DNA of 64,000 nt from the NCBI RefSeq assembly GCF_037153975.1, contig NZ_JBBAYJ010000020.1, positions 1 to 64,000 on the forward strand, written 5' to 3'. The position numbers and the translations under genes are program-made. Numbering within the stretch: the stretch's first letter is position 1; each line of letters starts with the position of its first letter. This document shows, one piece after another, positions 1 to 10,314 of this stretch. The notes beneath the pieces were generated by a model, which was not told where the DNA came from, did not search any database, and was given only the letters and a program-made list of their open reading frames with translations. The DNA comes from Aquipuribacter sp. SD81. Lineage in GTDB: Bacteria > Actinomycetota > Actinomycetes > Actinomycetales > JBBAYJ01.

Positions 1-7
1 ACGACGA

Positions 8-40
8 ACGGCCGAACCCACAGAATGTGGGTCCGGCCGT
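8..40 (-). terminator. Hairpin terminator downstream of tRNA-Pro
   Basis: An inverted repeat (ACGGCCG-A-ACCCACA, loop GAA, then its near-perfect complement) lies just beyond the 3' end of the minus-strand tRNA-Pro gene. Stem length and position fit an intrinsic terminator for that transcript. No clear T-run is visible, which is common in GC-rich actinobacteria. Confidence 0.6.
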
Positions 41-64
41 CCGCGATGTCCTGAGACATCACAC

Positions 65-141
<77 letters not shown>

Positions 142-184
142 GTCGGCCCCTCGCGGAGCCGCCGTGGTGAAGCGTAGCGCAGGC

Positions 185-1666
185 TCAGCGCTGCTTCCGA
201 CGCTCCCGGGCCCGCACGTTGACCTCGATCGGGGTGCCCTCGAAGCCGAACGTCTCCCGCAGCCGGCGCTCGACGAAGCGGCGGTAGCCGGCCTCGAGGA
301 AGCCCGTCGTGAAGAGCACGAACGTGGGCGGACGGACCCCCGCCTGCGTCGCGTAGAGGATGCGCGGCTGCTTGCCGCCGCGGACCGGGTGCGGGTGCGC
401 GGCGACGATCTCGGCCACGAGCGCGTTGAGCCGCCCGGTCGGCACGCGGGTCTCCCACGACTCCAGCGCCGTGTCCATCGCCGGGACGAGCCGGTCGAGG
501 TGGCGCCCGGTGAGGGCCGACACGTTGACCCGCGGTGCCCACGGCACCTGCACGAGCTCGAGCTCGAGCTCCCGCTCCAGGTAGCGGCGACGCTCCTCGT
601 CGACGAGGTCCCACTTGTTGACGGCGAGGACGACGGCGCGCCCCGCGTCGACGGCGTTCTGCACGACGCGCACGTCCTGCTCGGTGAGGACCTGCGAGGC
701 GTCGAGGAGCACGACCGCGACCTCCGAGCGCTCGAGCGCCGCCTGGGTGCGCAGCCCGGCGTAGAAGTCCGCGCCCTCGCTCGCGCGGTGCTTGCGGCGG
801 ATGCCCGCGGTGTCGACGAAGCGCCACGTGCGCCCGCGCAGCTCGACGAGCTCGTCGACGGGGTCGCGCGTGGTGCCGGCGACGTCGTCGACGACGACCC
901 GCTCGCTGCCGACGACGGCGTTGAGCAGGCTCGACTTGCCGACGTTCGGGCGGCCGACGAGGGCGACGCGGCGCACGCCGGGCGCGTCGGGACGCCCGAC
1001 CGCGCTCTGCTCGGGCAGCACGCGGAGCACCGCGTCGAGCATGTCGCCGCTGCCGCGCCCGTGCAGGGCGGAGACCGGGTACGGCTCGCCGAGGCCCAGC
1101 GACCACAGCGCGGCGGCGTCGGCCTCGCCGCGGGCGTCGTCGACCTTGTTGGCGACGAGCACGACGGGCTTGCCCGAGCGCCGCAGCATGCGGACGACGG
1201 CCTCGTCGACGGCGGTGGCGCCGACGGTGCCGTCGACGACGAAGACGACGGCGTCGGCGAGCTCGACCGCGACCTCGGCCTGCTCGGCGACCGCGGCCGC
1301 GAGGCCCTGCACGCGCGCGTCCCAGCCGCCGGTGTCGACGAGGGTGAACGCCCGGCCGGCCCACTCCACGGGGTAGCTGACGCGGTCCCGCGTGACGCCC
1401 GGGACGTCCTGCACGACCGCCTCGCGACGGCCGAGCACCCGGTTGACGAGGGTCGACTTGCCGACGTTGGGCCGCCCGACGACCGCGACGACGGGTCGCG
1501 CGACGTCGAGGTCGTCGAGGTCGTCGCCGCCCGCGCCCTCCAGGACGGCGAGGTCGGCCTCGTCGAGGTCGTAGTCGGCGAGCTGGCTGCGCAGCACGCG
1601 CTCGGCGTCGGTGTCGGGGATGCCGTCGCCGTTCGGGCCGGGCCGGGTGGGCCGGGTGTCGCTCAT
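185..1666 (-). CDS. der: Ribosome biogenesis GTPase Der (EngA)
   Basis: The 493-residue protein has two tandem GTPase domains, each with a GRPNVGKS P-loop (near residues 64 and 240), DTGG/DTAG switch motifs and NKVD/NKWD specificity motifs. A C-terminal KH-like domain follows. This tandem layout is unique to Der, which acts in 50S subunit assembly. About 60 acidic residues precede the first G domain, an extension often seen in actinobacterial Der. The ATG overlaps the stop of the upstream acyltransferase gene (ATGA), and cmk precedes that. The cmk-plsC-der order is typical of actinobacteria. Confidence 0.96.
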   Translation of the reverse strand: MSDTRPTRPGPNGDGIPDTDAERVLRSQLADYDLDEADLAVLEGAGGDDLDDLDVARPVVAVVGRPNVGKSTLVNRVLGRREAVVQDVPGVTRDRVSYPVEWAGRAFTLVDTGGWDARVQGLAAAVAEQAEVAVELADAVVFVVDGTVGATAVDEAVVRMLRRSGKPVVLVANKVDDARGEADAAALWSLGLGEPYPVSALHGRGSGDMLDAVLRVLPEQSAVGRPDAPGVRRVALVGRPNVGKSSLLNAVVGSERVVVDDVAGTTRDPVDELVELRGRTWRFVDTAGIRRKHRASEGADFYAGLRTQAALERSEVAVVLLDASQVLTEQDVRVVQNAVDAGRAVVLAVNKWDLVDEERRRYLERELELELVQVPWAPRVNVSALTGRHLDRLVPAMDTALESWETRVPTGRLNALVAEIVAAHPHPVRGGKQPRILYATQAGVRPPTFVLFTTGFLEAGYRRFVERRLRETFGFEGTPIEVNVRARERRKQR

Positions 1667-2433
1667 GGCGCCTGCTCCTGTCCCTCGGGGGTCGTCGTCG
1701 TCGGGTCGGGCGGGATGGGGTCGGTCGTAGCCGCGGGGGCGCCGGTCACCGGGTCACGGCCCTCGTCGTCCGGCAGCCGCTCCCCCGTCGCCGCGGCTGC
1801 GGCGACGACGTGCGCGCCGAGCCGGACCCGCACCTCCTCCGCGGCCCCGGCGAGGGCCTGCTTGCCGGGCACCCCGGCGGCGCGAGACAGCGTGAACGGC
1901 TCCCCGGCCACCACGTGCAGCCGGCGCCGGAACGGCGGCAGCCCGCCGGTCCGCTCACCGGTGCGGCGGGTGCCGAGCACCGCGACCGGCACCACCGGCG
2001 CGCCGGACTGCAGCGCGAGCCACGCGATGCCGGTGCGGACGGCGGCGACGTCTCCGCGCCCGCGCGAGCCCTCGGGGAAGATGCCGGCGACACCGCCGTC
2101 GCGCAGCACCGCGAGCGCGGACTGCAGGGCGGCCCGGTCGCTGCCGGCGCGGTCGACGGGGATCTGGCCGACCTGCCGCAGCGCCCACCCCCATAGACCC
2201 CGGAACATCTCCTTCTTGACGAGGAAGTGCACCGTGCGGCGGTTGGCGGAGTACACGAGCGGGCCGTCGAGCACGCTCACGTGGTTGACGGCGAGGAGCG
2301 CGGGACCGCTCGCGTAGCGGTCGAGGCCGACGGCCCGGGTGCGCCACAGCACGTGGGCGACGACCCAGCCGACGACCCGACCCCACCCGCGCCCCGTGGC
2401 CGCGGGCGCCGCGGGGCCGGCCGGGGCGCTCAC
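1663..2433 (-). CDS. plsC: 1-acyl-sn-glycerol-3-phosphate acyltransferase family protein
   Basis: The 256-residue protein is a PlsC/LPLAT-family acyltransferase. The catalytic HX4D motif is NHVSVLD (near residue 50), and the phosphate-binding motif is FPEGSRGRG (near 120). Family members acylate lysophosphatidic acid at the inner membrane face to make phosphatidic acid. The last ~40 residues are Pro/Thr-rich and probably disordered. Its start overlaps the cmk stop by 4 bp and its stop overlaps der, so translation is probably coupled. The exact acyl acceptor cannot be told from sequence. Confidence 0.88.
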   Translation of the reverse strand: MSAPAGPAAPAATGRGWGRVVGWVVAHVLWRTRAVGLDRYASGPALLAVNHVSVLDGPLVYSANRRTVHFLVKKEMFRGLWGWALRQVGQIPVDRAGSDRAALQSALAVLRDGGVAGIFPEGSRGRGDVAAVRTGIAWLALQSGAPVVPVAVLGTRRTGERTGGLPPFRRRLHVVAGEPFTLSRAAGVPGKQALAGAAEEVRVRLGAHVVAAAAATGERLPDDEGRDPVTGAPAATTDPIPPDPTTTTPEGQEQAP

Positions 2434-3197
2434 GCCCCCGGTCCCGGGTCGCCGCCGCGCGGGGCGCCGTCAAGGCCCTGCGCGCGCCGCACGAGGTCGA
2501 GGACGGCCGTCACGGTCTCCTCGTAGCTGAGCGCGGACGAGTCGACGGTGTGGACGCCGTCGGCGGCGGTGAGGAACGACGTCACACGGCTGTCGGCCTC
2601 GTCGCGCTCGACGACCCCCGCACGGACCCCGGCGGAGCCGCCGGCCGGTCCCTCGGCCGATCCGCCGGCGGAGGTGGGCGCGACGGCCGACAGCTGCGCG
2701 GTCCGCCGGGCCACGCGCGCGTCGGCGTCGGCGGTGAGCAGCACGCGGACGTCGGCGTCGGGGGCGACGACGGTCGTGATGTCGCGACCCTCCGCGATGC
2801 AGCCGGTCGGCGCGCTGTCCATCACCTGCCGCTGGCGGCCGCGCAGCTCCTCGCGCACCGCGGGGTGCGCGGCGAAGGCCGACACCGCCCCGGTCACGCG
2901 CTCACCCCGGATGCCGTCCGGGCCGTCGGTGACGTCGTCGCCGTCGACGACGACGCGCTCGAGGTCGGGGTCCGTGCTGAGGTCGACCGTCACGGCCCGC
3001 GCGACGACCGCCGCCGCCTCCGGGTCGCCGACGTCGACCCCGTCGCGCAGCGCCGCCCAGCACGCCGCCCGGTACATGGCGCCGGTGTCGAGGTACGACA
3101 GCGAGGCGCGGCGGGCGACCTCGCGGGACACGCTGGACTTGCCCGACCCCGACGGTCCGTCGACCGCGACGAGCACACGACGGGGGGCAGCGGGCAC
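2430..3197 (-). CDS. cmk: Cytidylate kinase
   Basis: The 255-residue protein starts (GTG) just before a P-loop, GPSGSGKSSVSR, followed by YLDTGAMYRA, the CMP-binding signature of bacterial cytidylate kinase. IAEGRDI and the R-rich lid near residue 160 also fit. It phosphorylates CMP/dCMP in pyrimidine salvage. An unusual Gly/Ala/Ser-rich insert (about residues 172-192) sits beside the lid, where other members have a short loop. The 3' end overlaps plsC by 4 bp; about 100 bp separates it from tyrA. Confidence 0.94.
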   Translation of the reverse strand: MPAAPRRVLVAVDGPSGSGKSSVSREVARRASLSYLDTGAMYRAACWAALRDGVDVGDPEAAAVVARAVTVDLSTDPDLERVVVDGDDVTDGPDGIRGERVTGAVSAFAAHPAVREELRGRQRQVMDSAPTGCIAEGRDITTVVAPDADVRVLLTADADARVARRTAQLSAVAPTSAGGSAEGPAGGSAGVRAGVVERDEADSRVTSFLTAADGVHTVDSSALSYEETVTAVLDLVRRAQGLDGAPRGGDPGPGA

Positions 3198-3302
3198 GGG
3201 TCTCCTCGGGGGCCTCGGGGGCGGTCTGCGCGTCGCCGGACGTCACGGCGGGCGCGGTGGGCTCGCGCGGACGGCGCGGCGACCCTCCAGGCTACCCGCG
3301 AC

Positions 3303-4463
3303 TCAGTCCGGCACCGACCATCCGCGGCCGCGGAGGGCCTCGACGAGGCCGTCGCGTGCCGCGGGCACGACCGTCACCTCCACGACGCCCACCTGCCGGC
3401 CCGGGCTGTGCTCGATGCGCAGGTCCTCGACGTTGACGCCGATCTCGCCGATGGCGCCGATGAGCGCGGCCAGCGACCCGGGCCGGTCGGGGATGAGGAC
3501 CGGGACGGTCACGTAGGCGGCGGGCACGGAGCCGTGCTTGCCCGGCACCACGGCGTGCCCGGCGTTGCCGTCCGCGACCAGGCGGGCGAGGCCGCCGAGC
3601 GAGCCGGTCTCCAGCGCGGCGAGCGCGGCGTCGAGGTCGTCGCGCAGCAGCCGCAGGTGGTGCGCGAGCGGGCCGGCGTTCCCGGCGAGGATCTGCGCCC
3701 ACAGCACGGGGTCGCTCGCCGCGATGCGGGTGACGTCGCGCAGGCCCTGTCCCGCCAGGCCGACGGCCGGGCCCGGCGCGCCCACGAGCCGGGCCGCGAC
3801 GAGGCTCGCCGCGACCTGCGGCAGGTGGGACACGAGCGCGACCGCCTCGTCGTGCGCGGTCGGGTCGAGCTCGACGACCGCGGCGCCGAGCCGGGTGGCG
3901 AGCTCGCGCACGAGCGCGGTCGACGCGGGGGACGTGGTGGGCAGCGGCGTGAGCACCCACGGCCGTCCGACGAACAGGTCGCCGCGTGCGGCCATCGGTC
4001 CGTGCCGCTCGCGTCCTGCCATGGGGTGCCCGCCGACATAGCGGTCCGCGTCCGGCCCCGCGGCCTCGGCGACACCCGTGACGACCTGCGCCTTGGTGCT
4101 CGCGACGTCGGTCACCGCGGCCCCGGGGTGCCGTCGCAGGGCGGCGGCGACGAGGTCGGAGGTGACGTCGGGCGGCGCGGCCACGACGACGAGGACCGGC
4201 TCGGGCTCGTCGGGGCCGGGCAGGCGACCCGCGCCCAGGTCGGCGGCCAGCGTGGCCACGGTGGGCGACGCGTCGTGCAGCACGACCTCGCCGCCGGCCG
4301 AGGTGAGCGCGAGGCCGATGCTCGCGCCCACCAGCCCCGCGCCGACGACGTGCACGGGGCCACCGAGGGGTCCTGGCCCGCCGTGTCCGGACCGGTGCCC
4401 GTCGCCGGCCGCGCCGGTCGCGCCGGTCGCACCGGTCGCCGCAGCCGTCGCGGGGTCGCTCAC
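3303..4463 (-). CDS. tyrA: Prephenate dehydrogenase with C-terminal ACT domain
   Basis: An N-terminal Rossmann motif (VVGAGLVGASIGLAL) and GGHPMAGRE in the catalytic part mark prephenate dehydrogenase, which oxidatively decarboxylates prephenate to 4-hydroxyphenylpyruvate for tyrosine synthesis. About 70 C-terminal residues (VLIPDRPGSLAALIGAIGE) form an ACT domain, probably for feedback by tyrosine. I chose the GTG at 4463 because it overlaps the aroH stop (GTGA). The frame stays open further upstream, but there it only shadows aroH. This gives 386 residues. Confidence 0.92.
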   Translation of the reverse strand: MSDPATAAATGATGATGAAGDGHRSGHGGPGPLGGPVHVVGAGLVGASIGLALTSAGGEVVLHDASPTVATLAADLGAGRLPGPDEPEPVLVVVAAPPDVTSDLVAAALRRHPGAAVTDVASTKAQVVTGVAEAAGPDADRYVGGHPMAGRERHGPMAARGDLFVGRPWVLTPLPTTSPASTALVRELATRLGAAVVELDPTAHDEAVALVSHLPQVAASLVAARLVGAPGPAVGLAGQGLRDVTRIAASDPVLWAQILAGNAGPLAHHLRLLRDDLDAALAALETGSLGGLARLVADGNAGHAVVPGKHGSVPAAYVTVPVLIPDRPGSLAALIGAIGEIGVNVEDLRIEHSPGRQVGVVEVTVVPAARDGLVEALRGRGWSVPD

Positions 4464-4828
4464 TGCGCGATGTCGCGCCGCAGCGCGACCGCACCGCGCA
4501 GGTACACGTGCTGGACCTGCTCGCGGGGCCGATCGGTGTCCACGTGCGCGAGCAGCCGCACCACCCGCGGCATGGCCCCGGGCACGTCGACCTCCACCGC
4601 GCACAGCAGCGGCACCGACCCCAGGCCCGTCTCGCGCGCGGCGACGGCCGGGAACTCGCTCACCAGGTCCGGGGTGCACGTGAACAGGACGCTGATGAGG
4701 TCGTCCGGGGTGAGCCCGTTCGCCGTCATGACGGCCGCGACGAGCTCGCGGGTGGAGGCGAGCAGGTGCTCACGCTCGTCGACGTCGAGCTGCACCGCCC
4801 CCCGCACCGCACGCACCGCCACGGTCAC
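4460..4828 (-). CDS. aroH: Chorismate mutase, AroH type
   Basis: The 122-residue protein begins VTVAVRAVRGAVQL and ends with a YLRGAVALRRD segment. It has the Arg, Cys (LLCAVEV) and Arg (MPRVVRLL) positions of the Bacillus subtilis AroH trimeric mutase fold. It converts chorismate to prephenate, the substrate of the adjacent TyrA, and the two genes overlap by 4 bp. The GTG start at 4828 is the first codon that gives the family's usual length. Confidence 0.93.
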   Translation of the reverse strand: MTVAVRAVRGAVQLDVDEREHLLASTRELVAAVMTANGLTPDDLISVLFTCTPDLVSEFPAVAARETGLGSVPLLCAVEVDVPGAMPRVVRLLAHVDTDRPREQVQHVYLRGAVALRRDIAQ

Positions 4829-4859
4829 GACGCTACCGGGGCACCGCCCCGGCGCGTCG

Positions 4860-5708
4860 TCACAGGCCCACGTCGCGGAACAGGCCCGCCACCTCCGCCT
4901 CGCTGAGGGTGCGGGTCCGCCCCGGCCGGAGCTCGCCGAGGCGAACGGGGCCGATGCGCGTGCGCACGAGCCGCTCGACGGGGTGCCCGACGGCCTCGAG
5001 CATGCGGCGCACCACGTGCTTGCGGCCCTCGTGGATGACGACCTCGAGCAGCGCCTTGCCGGGCGCGGAGTCGACCACGGCGAAGGAGTCGACGGCGACC
5101 GGGCCGTCCTCCAGCTCGATGCCCTCCTTGAGCCGGCGCCCGACGTCGCGCTGCAGCGGCCCCGGCACCTCGGCGAGGTACCACTTGGGCACGCCGTGGC
5201 TCGGGTGCTGCAGGCGGTGCGCGAGGTCGCCGTCGTTCGTGAGCAGCAGCAGGCCCTCGGACTCCACGTCGAGACGGCCGACGTGGAACAGCCGGTCCTC
5301 GCGGTCGGCGACGAGGTCGCCGAGGCAGGGCCGACCCTGCTCGTCGGCCATGGTCGACACCATGCCGACCGGCTTGTTGACGGCGAGGTAGACCTTCGTG
5401 TCGTCGGTCTGGATCCGCATGCCGTCGACGTGCACCACGGCACCGGGCCCCACGCGGGTGCCGAGCTCGGTGACGACGGCGCCGTCCACGGTGACCCGCC
5501 CGAGGGCGATGAGCTGCTCCGCGCGACGGCGCGAGGCCACGCCGGCCTGCGCGAGGACCTTCTGCAGCCGCTCTCCGGTGGGGTCGTGGACCTCCGCGCC
5601 CGAGCCGGGCGGCGGGGCGCCGTCGCGGCGCAGGCGCGCTCGGTCGGCGGCGCCGGGGCGGCTCGTGCGCGGCTTGCCGCGGCCGCCGCGGCGGCTCGTG
5701 GGGCTCAC
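4860..5708 (-). CDS. rluB: Pseudouridine synthase, RluB/RsuA family
   Basis: This 282-residue protein has a basic N-terminal tail of about 50 residues, an S4 RNA-binding domain (ERLQKVLAQAGVASRR), and the catalytic motif GRLDVESEGLLLLTNDG containing the nucleophilic Asp. The family makes pseudouridine in rRNA; in this gene context (after scpAB) it is usually assigned to 23S rRNA. The GTG at 5708 overlaps the scpB stop by 4 bp and defines the start. Site specificity is inferred. Confidence 0.93.
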   Translation of the reverse strand: MSPTSRRGGRGKPRTSRPGAADRARLRRDGAPPPGSGAEVHDPTGERLQKVLAQAGVASRRRAEQLIALGRVTVDGAVVTELGTRVGPGAVVHVDGMRIQTDDTKVYLAVNKPVGMVSTMADEQGRPCLGDLVADREDRLFHVGRLDVESEGLLLLTNDGDLAHRLQHPSHGVPKWYLAEVPGPLQRDVGRRLKEGIELEDGPVAVDSFAVVDSAPGKALLEVVIHEGRKHVVRRMLEAVGHPVERLVRTRIGPVRLGELRPGRTRTLSEAEVAGLFRDVGL

Positions 5709-6310
5709 GGCGCCGCCCCCGGGCGGACGCGGTCGCGTCCCTCGATCTCGTCGATCACGTCGGTCTCCGGCAGGTAGGGCGCGAGCGGCGGCAGCTCGTC
5801 GAGGGAGGTGAGGCCCAGCCGCTCGCACAGCTCGTCGGTCGTCACGTAGAGGATCGCACCTCCCGGCCCCTCCCCCGACGCCTCGGCGACCAGCCCGCGC
5901 TGCACGAGCGTGCGGATGGTCGCGTCGGCGCTCACGCCGCGGATGCTCGAGACCGTCGCCCGCGCGACGGGCTGCCGGTAGGCGATGATCGCGAGGGTCT
6001 CCAGCGCGGCGCGCGACAGCCGGGCCGTCGCGCCGTCGCTCACGAAGCGCTCGACCACGGGCGCGAAGACCTGGCGGGAGTACACGCGCCAGCCCGCGCC
6101 CGAGCGGCGCAGCTCGAAGCCGCGACCGTCCTCGTCGTACTCCGCCGCCAGGTCGGTGAGCAGCTGCTCGACGCGCTCCAGCGGCAGCGCCAGCGCCGCC
6201 GCGAGCACGAGCGGCGGCACGGGCTCGTCGGCCACCATGACGACCGCCTCCACCGCGGCGCGCGCACCGCCGGGCAGCGCGTCGACGTCGAGGCCCTCCT
6301 GCAGGCTCAT
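5705..6310 (-). CDS. scpB: Segregation and condensation protein B
   Basis: The 201-residue ScpB has two winged-helix domains, seen in the pattern AFxPVVERFVSDGATARLSRAALETLAIIAYRQP broken into motifs near residues 85-110. The segment ETLAIIAYRQPV is the family signature. ScpB joins ScpA and SMC in the condensin complex that compacts the chromosome. ATGA overlap with scpA upstream and GTGA overlap with rluB downstream indicate one operon. Confidence 0.94.
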   Translation of the reverse strand: MSLQEGLDVDALPGGARAAVEAVVMVADEPVPPLVLAAALALPLERVEQLLTDLAAEYDEDGRGFELRRSGAGWRVYSRQVFAPVVERFVSDGATARLSRAALETLAIIAYRQPVARATVSSIRGVSADATIRTLVQRGLVAEASGEGPGGAILYVTTDELCERLGLTSLDELPPLAPYLPETDVIDEIEGRDRVRPGAAP

Positions 6311-7137
6311 CCGGTGCTCCCTCCCTCGGCGCGGTCGCCGGTCGCCACCGCGTCCCCGTCACGGCCCGGACCCGGGCGCAGCAGGCGCACCGAGAGCTCT
6401 GCGAGCGGGCCCGCCTGCTCCAGCGCCACCTGCTCCTCGCGGTACAGCTCGAGGACCGCGAGGAAGCGTGCCACGACCACGGCGCGCGACCCGGCGTCGG
6501 CCACGAGCACGCGGAAGGACGTCGAGGCCCCGGCCGCGAGCCGCCGCAGCAAGTGCGCGCGCTGCTCCGCCACCGACACCTCGGGCGCGTGGAGGTGGTC
6601 CAGCCCGACCGTGGGGACCGGTCTGGGCCGCAGCGCCTCGGCGGCCAGGCGCGCGAAGGCGCCCGCCTCCATCGTCCACACGAGCTCCGGCAGCAGGTCC
6701 GCGGCGAGCGGGTCGTCGCCGCGACGGCGCGGGTGCCGCCCGGACTGCTCGGCCAGGCGCGCCCCGAGGTCGGCGGCCGCGGTGCGGAAGGCCCGGTACT
6801 GCAGCAGGCGCGCGAACAGCAGGTCGCGGGCCTCGAGCAGCGCGAGGTCCTGCTCGTCCTCCACCACCGCGCCCGGCAGCAGCCTGGCGGCCTTGAGGTC
6901 GAGCAGCGTGGCGGCGACGAGCACGAAGCCGCTGGCCTCGTCGAGGCTCCAGTCCTCCAGCCCGCGGATGTGCGCGACGAACTCGTCGGTCACCCGGGCG
7001 AGCGCGACCTCGGTGACGTCGAGCCGGTGCTTGGCGATGAGGCCGAGCAGGAGGTCGAACGGCCCGGTGAAGACGTCGAGGTGCACCTCGAAGCCGCTGA
7101 CGGGCTCCTCCGGTGCGCCCGCCGGGTTGCCGGGCAC
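6307..7137 (-). CDS. scpA: Segregation and condensation protein A
   Basis: A 276-residue kleisin. The N-terminal part (FEVHLDVFTGPFDLLLGLI) is the ScpA signature that binds the SMC neck, and the C-terminal winged helix (FLAVLELYREEQVALEQ) contacts the SMC head. The GTG at 7137 follows a GAGG ribosome-binding sequence embedded in the end of parA and is the only start placed just before the conserved domain. The C-terminal ~25 residues are disordered. It is co-transcribed with parA and scpB. Confidence 0.93.
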   Translation of the reverse strand: MPGNPAGAPEEPVSGFEVHLDVFTGPFDLLLGLIAKHRLDVTEVALARVTDEFVAHIRGLEDWSLDEASGFVLVAATLLDLKAARLLPGAVVEDEQDLALLEARDLLFARLLQYRAFRTAAADLGARLAEQSGRHPRRRGDDPLAADLLPELVWTMEAGAFARLAAEALRPRPVPTVGLDHLHAPEVSVAEQRAHLLRRLAAGASTSFRVLVADAGSRAVVVARFLAVLELYREEQVALEQAGPLAELSVRLLRPGPGRDGDAVATGDRAEGGSTG

Positions 7138-7148
7138 GCGCGCGGTCC

Positions 7149-8039
7149 TCAGGCGACGAGCCCGCGAGCGACCAGCTCGCGCGCCAGCTGGCGGTAGGCC
7201 TGGGTGCCGGGGTGCGTGGGGGCGTACGTCGTCATGGGCTGCGACGCGGCGGAGGAGTCCGGGAACTTGACGGTGCGCGAGATGACGGTGTGGAAGACCT
7301 TGTCGCCGAAGACGTCGACGAGACGGGCGACGACCTCGCGGCTGTGGAGCGTCCGCGAGTCGTACATCGTCGGGAGCACCCCGTCGATCTCCAGGCCGTA
7401 GTTGAGCCGGTCGGTGACCTTCTCGATGGTCTGCTGCAGCAGCGCGACCCCCCGCAGCGCGAAGTACTCGCACTCCACGGGGATGAGCACGCCGTGGGCG
7501 GCCGTGAGGGCGTTGACGGCGAGCAGGCCGAGCGAGGGCTGGCAGTCGATGAGCACGACGTCGTAGTCGTCGAGCAGCGGCCGCAGCAGCCGCTTGAGGA
7601 CCATCTCCCGGGCGACCTCGGAGACGAGGTGCACCTCGGCCGCCGACAGGTGGATGTCGGTGGGCAGCACGTCGATCCCCTCGATCGAGGTGCCGCGCAC
7701 GACCGTGCGGACGTCGAGGTCGCGGTCGACGAGCAGCTGGTACAGCGACGGCTCGCCCTCCTCCGGGCGGACGCCGAGGTTGGCCGACAGCGCGCCCTGC
7801 GGGTCGAAGTCCACGAGCAGCACGCGGCGCCCGTACTCCGCGAGGGCCGCGCCGAGGTTCATGGTCGTCGTCGTCTTGCCGACGCCGCCCTTCTGGTTGC
7901 ACAGGGCGATGACGCGCGCGGGGCCGTGCGAGCCGAGCACCGGCGGCACCCCGAAGTCGGGCACGGGGCGACCGGTGGGGCCCAGGCCGTCGTAGTCCAC
8001 GGGGGCCTCCTCCGGCCTGCCGTCGCTCGCGATGCTCAC
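7149..8039 (-). CDS. parA: ParA-family ATPase
   Basis: The 296-residue protein carries the deviant Walker A motif KGGVGKTTTTMNLG (near residue 50), the VDFDPQGALSANLGV box and a Walker B LIDCQPSLG. These are hallmarks of ParA/Soj chromosome-segregation ATPases. No parB is adjacent. In actinobacteria this xerD-parA-scpA-scpB copy is separate from the oriC-linked parAB pair, so it is best called ParA-like. Its stop lies 11 bp before scpA. Confidence 0.9.
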   Translation of the reverse strand: MSIASDGRPEEAPVDYDGLGPTGRPVPDFGVPPVLGSHGPARVIALCNQKGGVGKTTTTMNLGAALAEYGRRVLLVDFDPQGALSANLGVRPEEGEPSLYQLLVDRDLDVRTVVRGTSIEGIDVLPTDIHLSAAEVHLVSEVAREMVLKRLLRPLLDDYDVVLIDCQPSLGLLAVNALTAAHGVLIPVECEYFALRGVALLQQTIEKVTDRLNYGLEIDGVLPTMYDSRTLHSREVVARLVDVFGDKVFHTVISRTVKFPDSSAASQPMTTYAPTHPGTQAYRQLARELVARGLVA

Positions 8040-8091
8040 GCGCCGACCCTAGTCGCGCGCGAGCTGCGCCCGTGCACCCCCACGCCGTCCT

Positions 8092-9138
8092 TCAGCGCGC
8101 CCGGGGGTGGCTGGTGGCATACACCTCACGCAGAGCGTCGACCGACACGTGCGTGTACACCTGCGTGGTCGCGACGGAGGCGTGCCCGAGCAGCTCCTGC
8201 ACGACGCGGACGTCCGCGCCCGCCTCGATGAGGTGCGTGGCGAAGGAGTGGCGCAGCAGGTGCGGCCCGACGGGCGGCCCGCCCGGCTCCGGCAGCCCGG
8301 CGACGGCCGCGGCCCGCTGCAGCACCGCCCACGCCGACTGCCGGCTCAGACGCCCGCCGCGGCTGTTGCGCAGCAGGGCCCGGGCGCCGTCGGCACCGTC
8401 GCCGCCGAGGGCCGCCCGGCCGCGGACGAGGTAGGCCTCCAGCGCCGCGCGGGCGTGGCTGCCGACGGGGACCGCCCGGTGCTTGCCGCCCTTGCCCACG
8501 AGGCGCACGACCGTCACCACCTCGCCGTCGGAGCCGACGACGTCGTCGACGTCGAGGCGCACGAGCTCGGAGATCCGTGCCCCCGTCGCGTACAGCAGCT
8601 CCAGCAGCGCGCGGTCGCGCAGCCCGAGCGGCGTGGTGGTGTCCGGGGCCTGGAGCAGGCGCAGGACCGCGTCGACGCCGATGGCCTTGGGCAGGCGGCG
8701 CGGCAGGCTGGGCGCGCGCACCTCACGGGTGACGTCGAGCGCCACCTGCCCCTCGGCGAGCAGGAAGCGGTGCAGACCACGGACGGCGGCCAGCGCCCGG
8801 GCGGTGCTCGCGGCGGACAGCCCCTCGTCGGTCCGCAGGGCGACGACGAAGGCCGACACGTCCTGCTCGGTCGCCTCCGCCGCCCCGCCGCGCCCGACGG
8901 CCCGCAGGTGCTCCACCCAGCGACGCAGGTCGCGGCGGTAGGCCGCGAGCGTGTTGGCCGCCACGCCGCGCTCGACCGCGAGGTGGTCCAGCCAGCCCCG
9001 CGCGGCCGAGGCGAGCGGGTCGCGTCCGAGCCCGTCGGCCGGGCCGGGGCCGGGGCCCGCGCTCTCGCCGGTGCTGCGGGCGTCGCGGGGCGCGACGACG
9101 GCACCGCCCGGGCGGGAGGTCGTCGTCGTCGCGTCCAC
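8092..9138 (-). CDS. xerD: Site-specific tyrosine recombinase XerD
   Basis: The 348-residue protein has a SAM-like core-binding domain ([19 protein letters not shown]) followed by a tyrosine-recombinase catalytic domain. The catalytic Arg (ATGARISE), [12 protein letters not shown] and the nucleophile Tyr (TTQVYTHVS) are all present. With XerC it resolves chromosome dimers at dif. The ~45-residue disordered N-terminal tail depends on the GTG at 9138; a shorter start is possible. It lies between ald and parA, a common actinobacterial order, so it is the housekeeping recombinase rather than a phage integrase. Confidence 0.92.
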   Translation of the reverse strand: MDATTTTSRPGGAVVAPRDARSTGESAGPGPGPADGLGRDPLASAARGWLDHLAVERGVAANTLAAYRRDLRRWVEHLRAVGRGGAAEATEQDVSAFVVALRTDEGLSAASTARALAAVRGLHRFLLAEGQVALDVTREVRAPSLPRRLPKAIGVDAVLRLLQAPDTTTPLGLRDRALLELLYATGARISELVRLDVDDVVGSDGEVVTVVRLVGKGGKHRAVPVGSHARAALEAYLVRGRAALGGDGADGARALLRNSRGGRLSRQSAWAVLQRAAAVAGLPEPGGPPVGPHLLRHSFATHLIEAGADVRVVQELLGHASVATTQVYTHVSVDALREVYATSHPRAR

Positions 9139-9152
9139 GGCTCGGGCCCGCC

Positions 9153-10292
9153 TCAGCCCAGGACGGCGGCGAGCTCGGTGTGCTCCATGCCGTGCGCCGT
9201 CGCGACCGGCTCGTTGACGACCGCGCCCGCGTGCGTGTTGAGGCCGAGGGCGAGCGCGGGGTCGGCGCGCAGGGCCTCCCGCCAGCCGGTGGTGGCCAGC
9301 GCCGAGGCGTACGGCAGCGTGACGTTGGTCAGCGCGTACGTCGACGTGTTCGGCACCGCGCCCGGCATGTTCGCCACGCAGTAGAAGACGGAGTCGTGGA
9401 CGGGGAACGTGGGGTCGGCGTGGGTGGTGGGGCGCGTGTCCTCGAAGCAGCCGCCCTGGTCGACGGAGATGTCGACGAGGACGCTGCCGGGGCGCATGCG
9501 CGAGACGAGCTCGTTGCTCACGAGCTTCGGCGCCTTCGCGCCCGGCACGAGGACGGCCCCGATGACGAGGTCGGCGGACAGGACGGCCCGCTCGAGCTCG
9601 AGGGTGTTCGAGGCGACGGTCTGCACCCGGCCCTGGTAGATCCGGTCGGCGGCCCGCAGCCGCGACACGTCGCGGTCCATGAGCACGACCTCCGCCTGCA
9701 TGCCGACGGCCGTCGCGGTCGCGTTGAGCCCGGCGACGCCGGCCCCGACGACGACGACCTTCGCCGCGTACGTGCCGGAGACCCCGCCCATGAGCACGCC
9801 GCGCCCGCCGGAGGCGCGCATGAGGGTGTGGGCGCCGACCATCGGGGCGAGCCGGCCCGCGACCTCGCTCATCGGGTACAGCAGCGGCAGCGCCCGGTCG
9901 GCGGTCTGCACCGTCTCGTACGCGATGGCCGTCACCTCCTTGGCGACGAGCTCCTCGGTGAGGCGCCGGTCGGCGGCGAGGTGGAGGTAGGTGAAGAGGA
10001 CGAGGTCCTTGCGCAGGCGGTGGTACTCCTCCTCGACCGGCTCCTTGACCTTGAGGACGAGGTCGGCGCGGCCCCACACCTCGTCGGCGTCCTCGACGAT
10101 CGTCGCGCCCTCGGCGCGGTAGTCGTCGTCCGTGAGGGAGGACCCGAGCCCGGCGCCGGCCTGGACGAGCACCTCGTGGCCGTGGCTGCGGAGCTCGTGG
10201 ACGCCCGAGGGCGTGAGGGCGACGCGGTACTCGTGGTTCTTCACCTCGGAGGGGACCCCGACGACGGTGGCGGGGCTCGCGGAAGCAGTCAC
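9153..10292 (-). CDS. ald: Alanine dehydrogenase
   Basis: The 379-residue protein matches NAD-dependent L-alanine dehydrogenase. It begins [18 protein letters not shown] with the substrate-binding Arg/Lys (VLKVKEP), the catalytic His ([15 protein letters not shown]) and the Rossmann motif [11 protein letters not shown]. It interconverts alanine and pyruvate plus ammonium. The GTG at 10292 is 22 bp from the divergent plus-strand gene at 10315, so the promoters must be tightly packed. Confidence 0.95.
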   Translation of the reverse strand: MTASASPATVVGVPSEVKNHEYRVALTPSGVHELRSHGHEVLVQAGAGLGSSLTDDDYRAEGATIVEDADEVWGRADLVLKVKEPVEEEYHRLRKDLVLFTYLHLAADRRLTEELVAKEVTAIAYETVQTADRALPLLYPMSEVAGRLAPMVGAHTLMRASGGRGVLMGGVSGTYAAKVVVVGAGVAGLNATATAVGMQAEVVLMDRDVSRLRAADRIYQGRVQTVASNTLELERAVLSADLVIGAVLVPGAKAPKLVSNELVSRMRPGSVLVDISVDQGGCFEDTRPTTHADPTFPVHDSVFYCVANMPGAVPNTSTYALTNVTLPYASALATTGWREALRADPALALGLNTHAGAVVNEPVATAHGMEHTELAAVLG

Positions 10293-10314
10293 GAGCGCAC
10301 TGTAGGGCCGTAGC

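Noticed and set aside
8092-9138. Phage or integron integrase reading of the tyrosine recombinase
   Set aside because: Sequence and context (ald, parA, scpAB) fit the housekeeping XerD.
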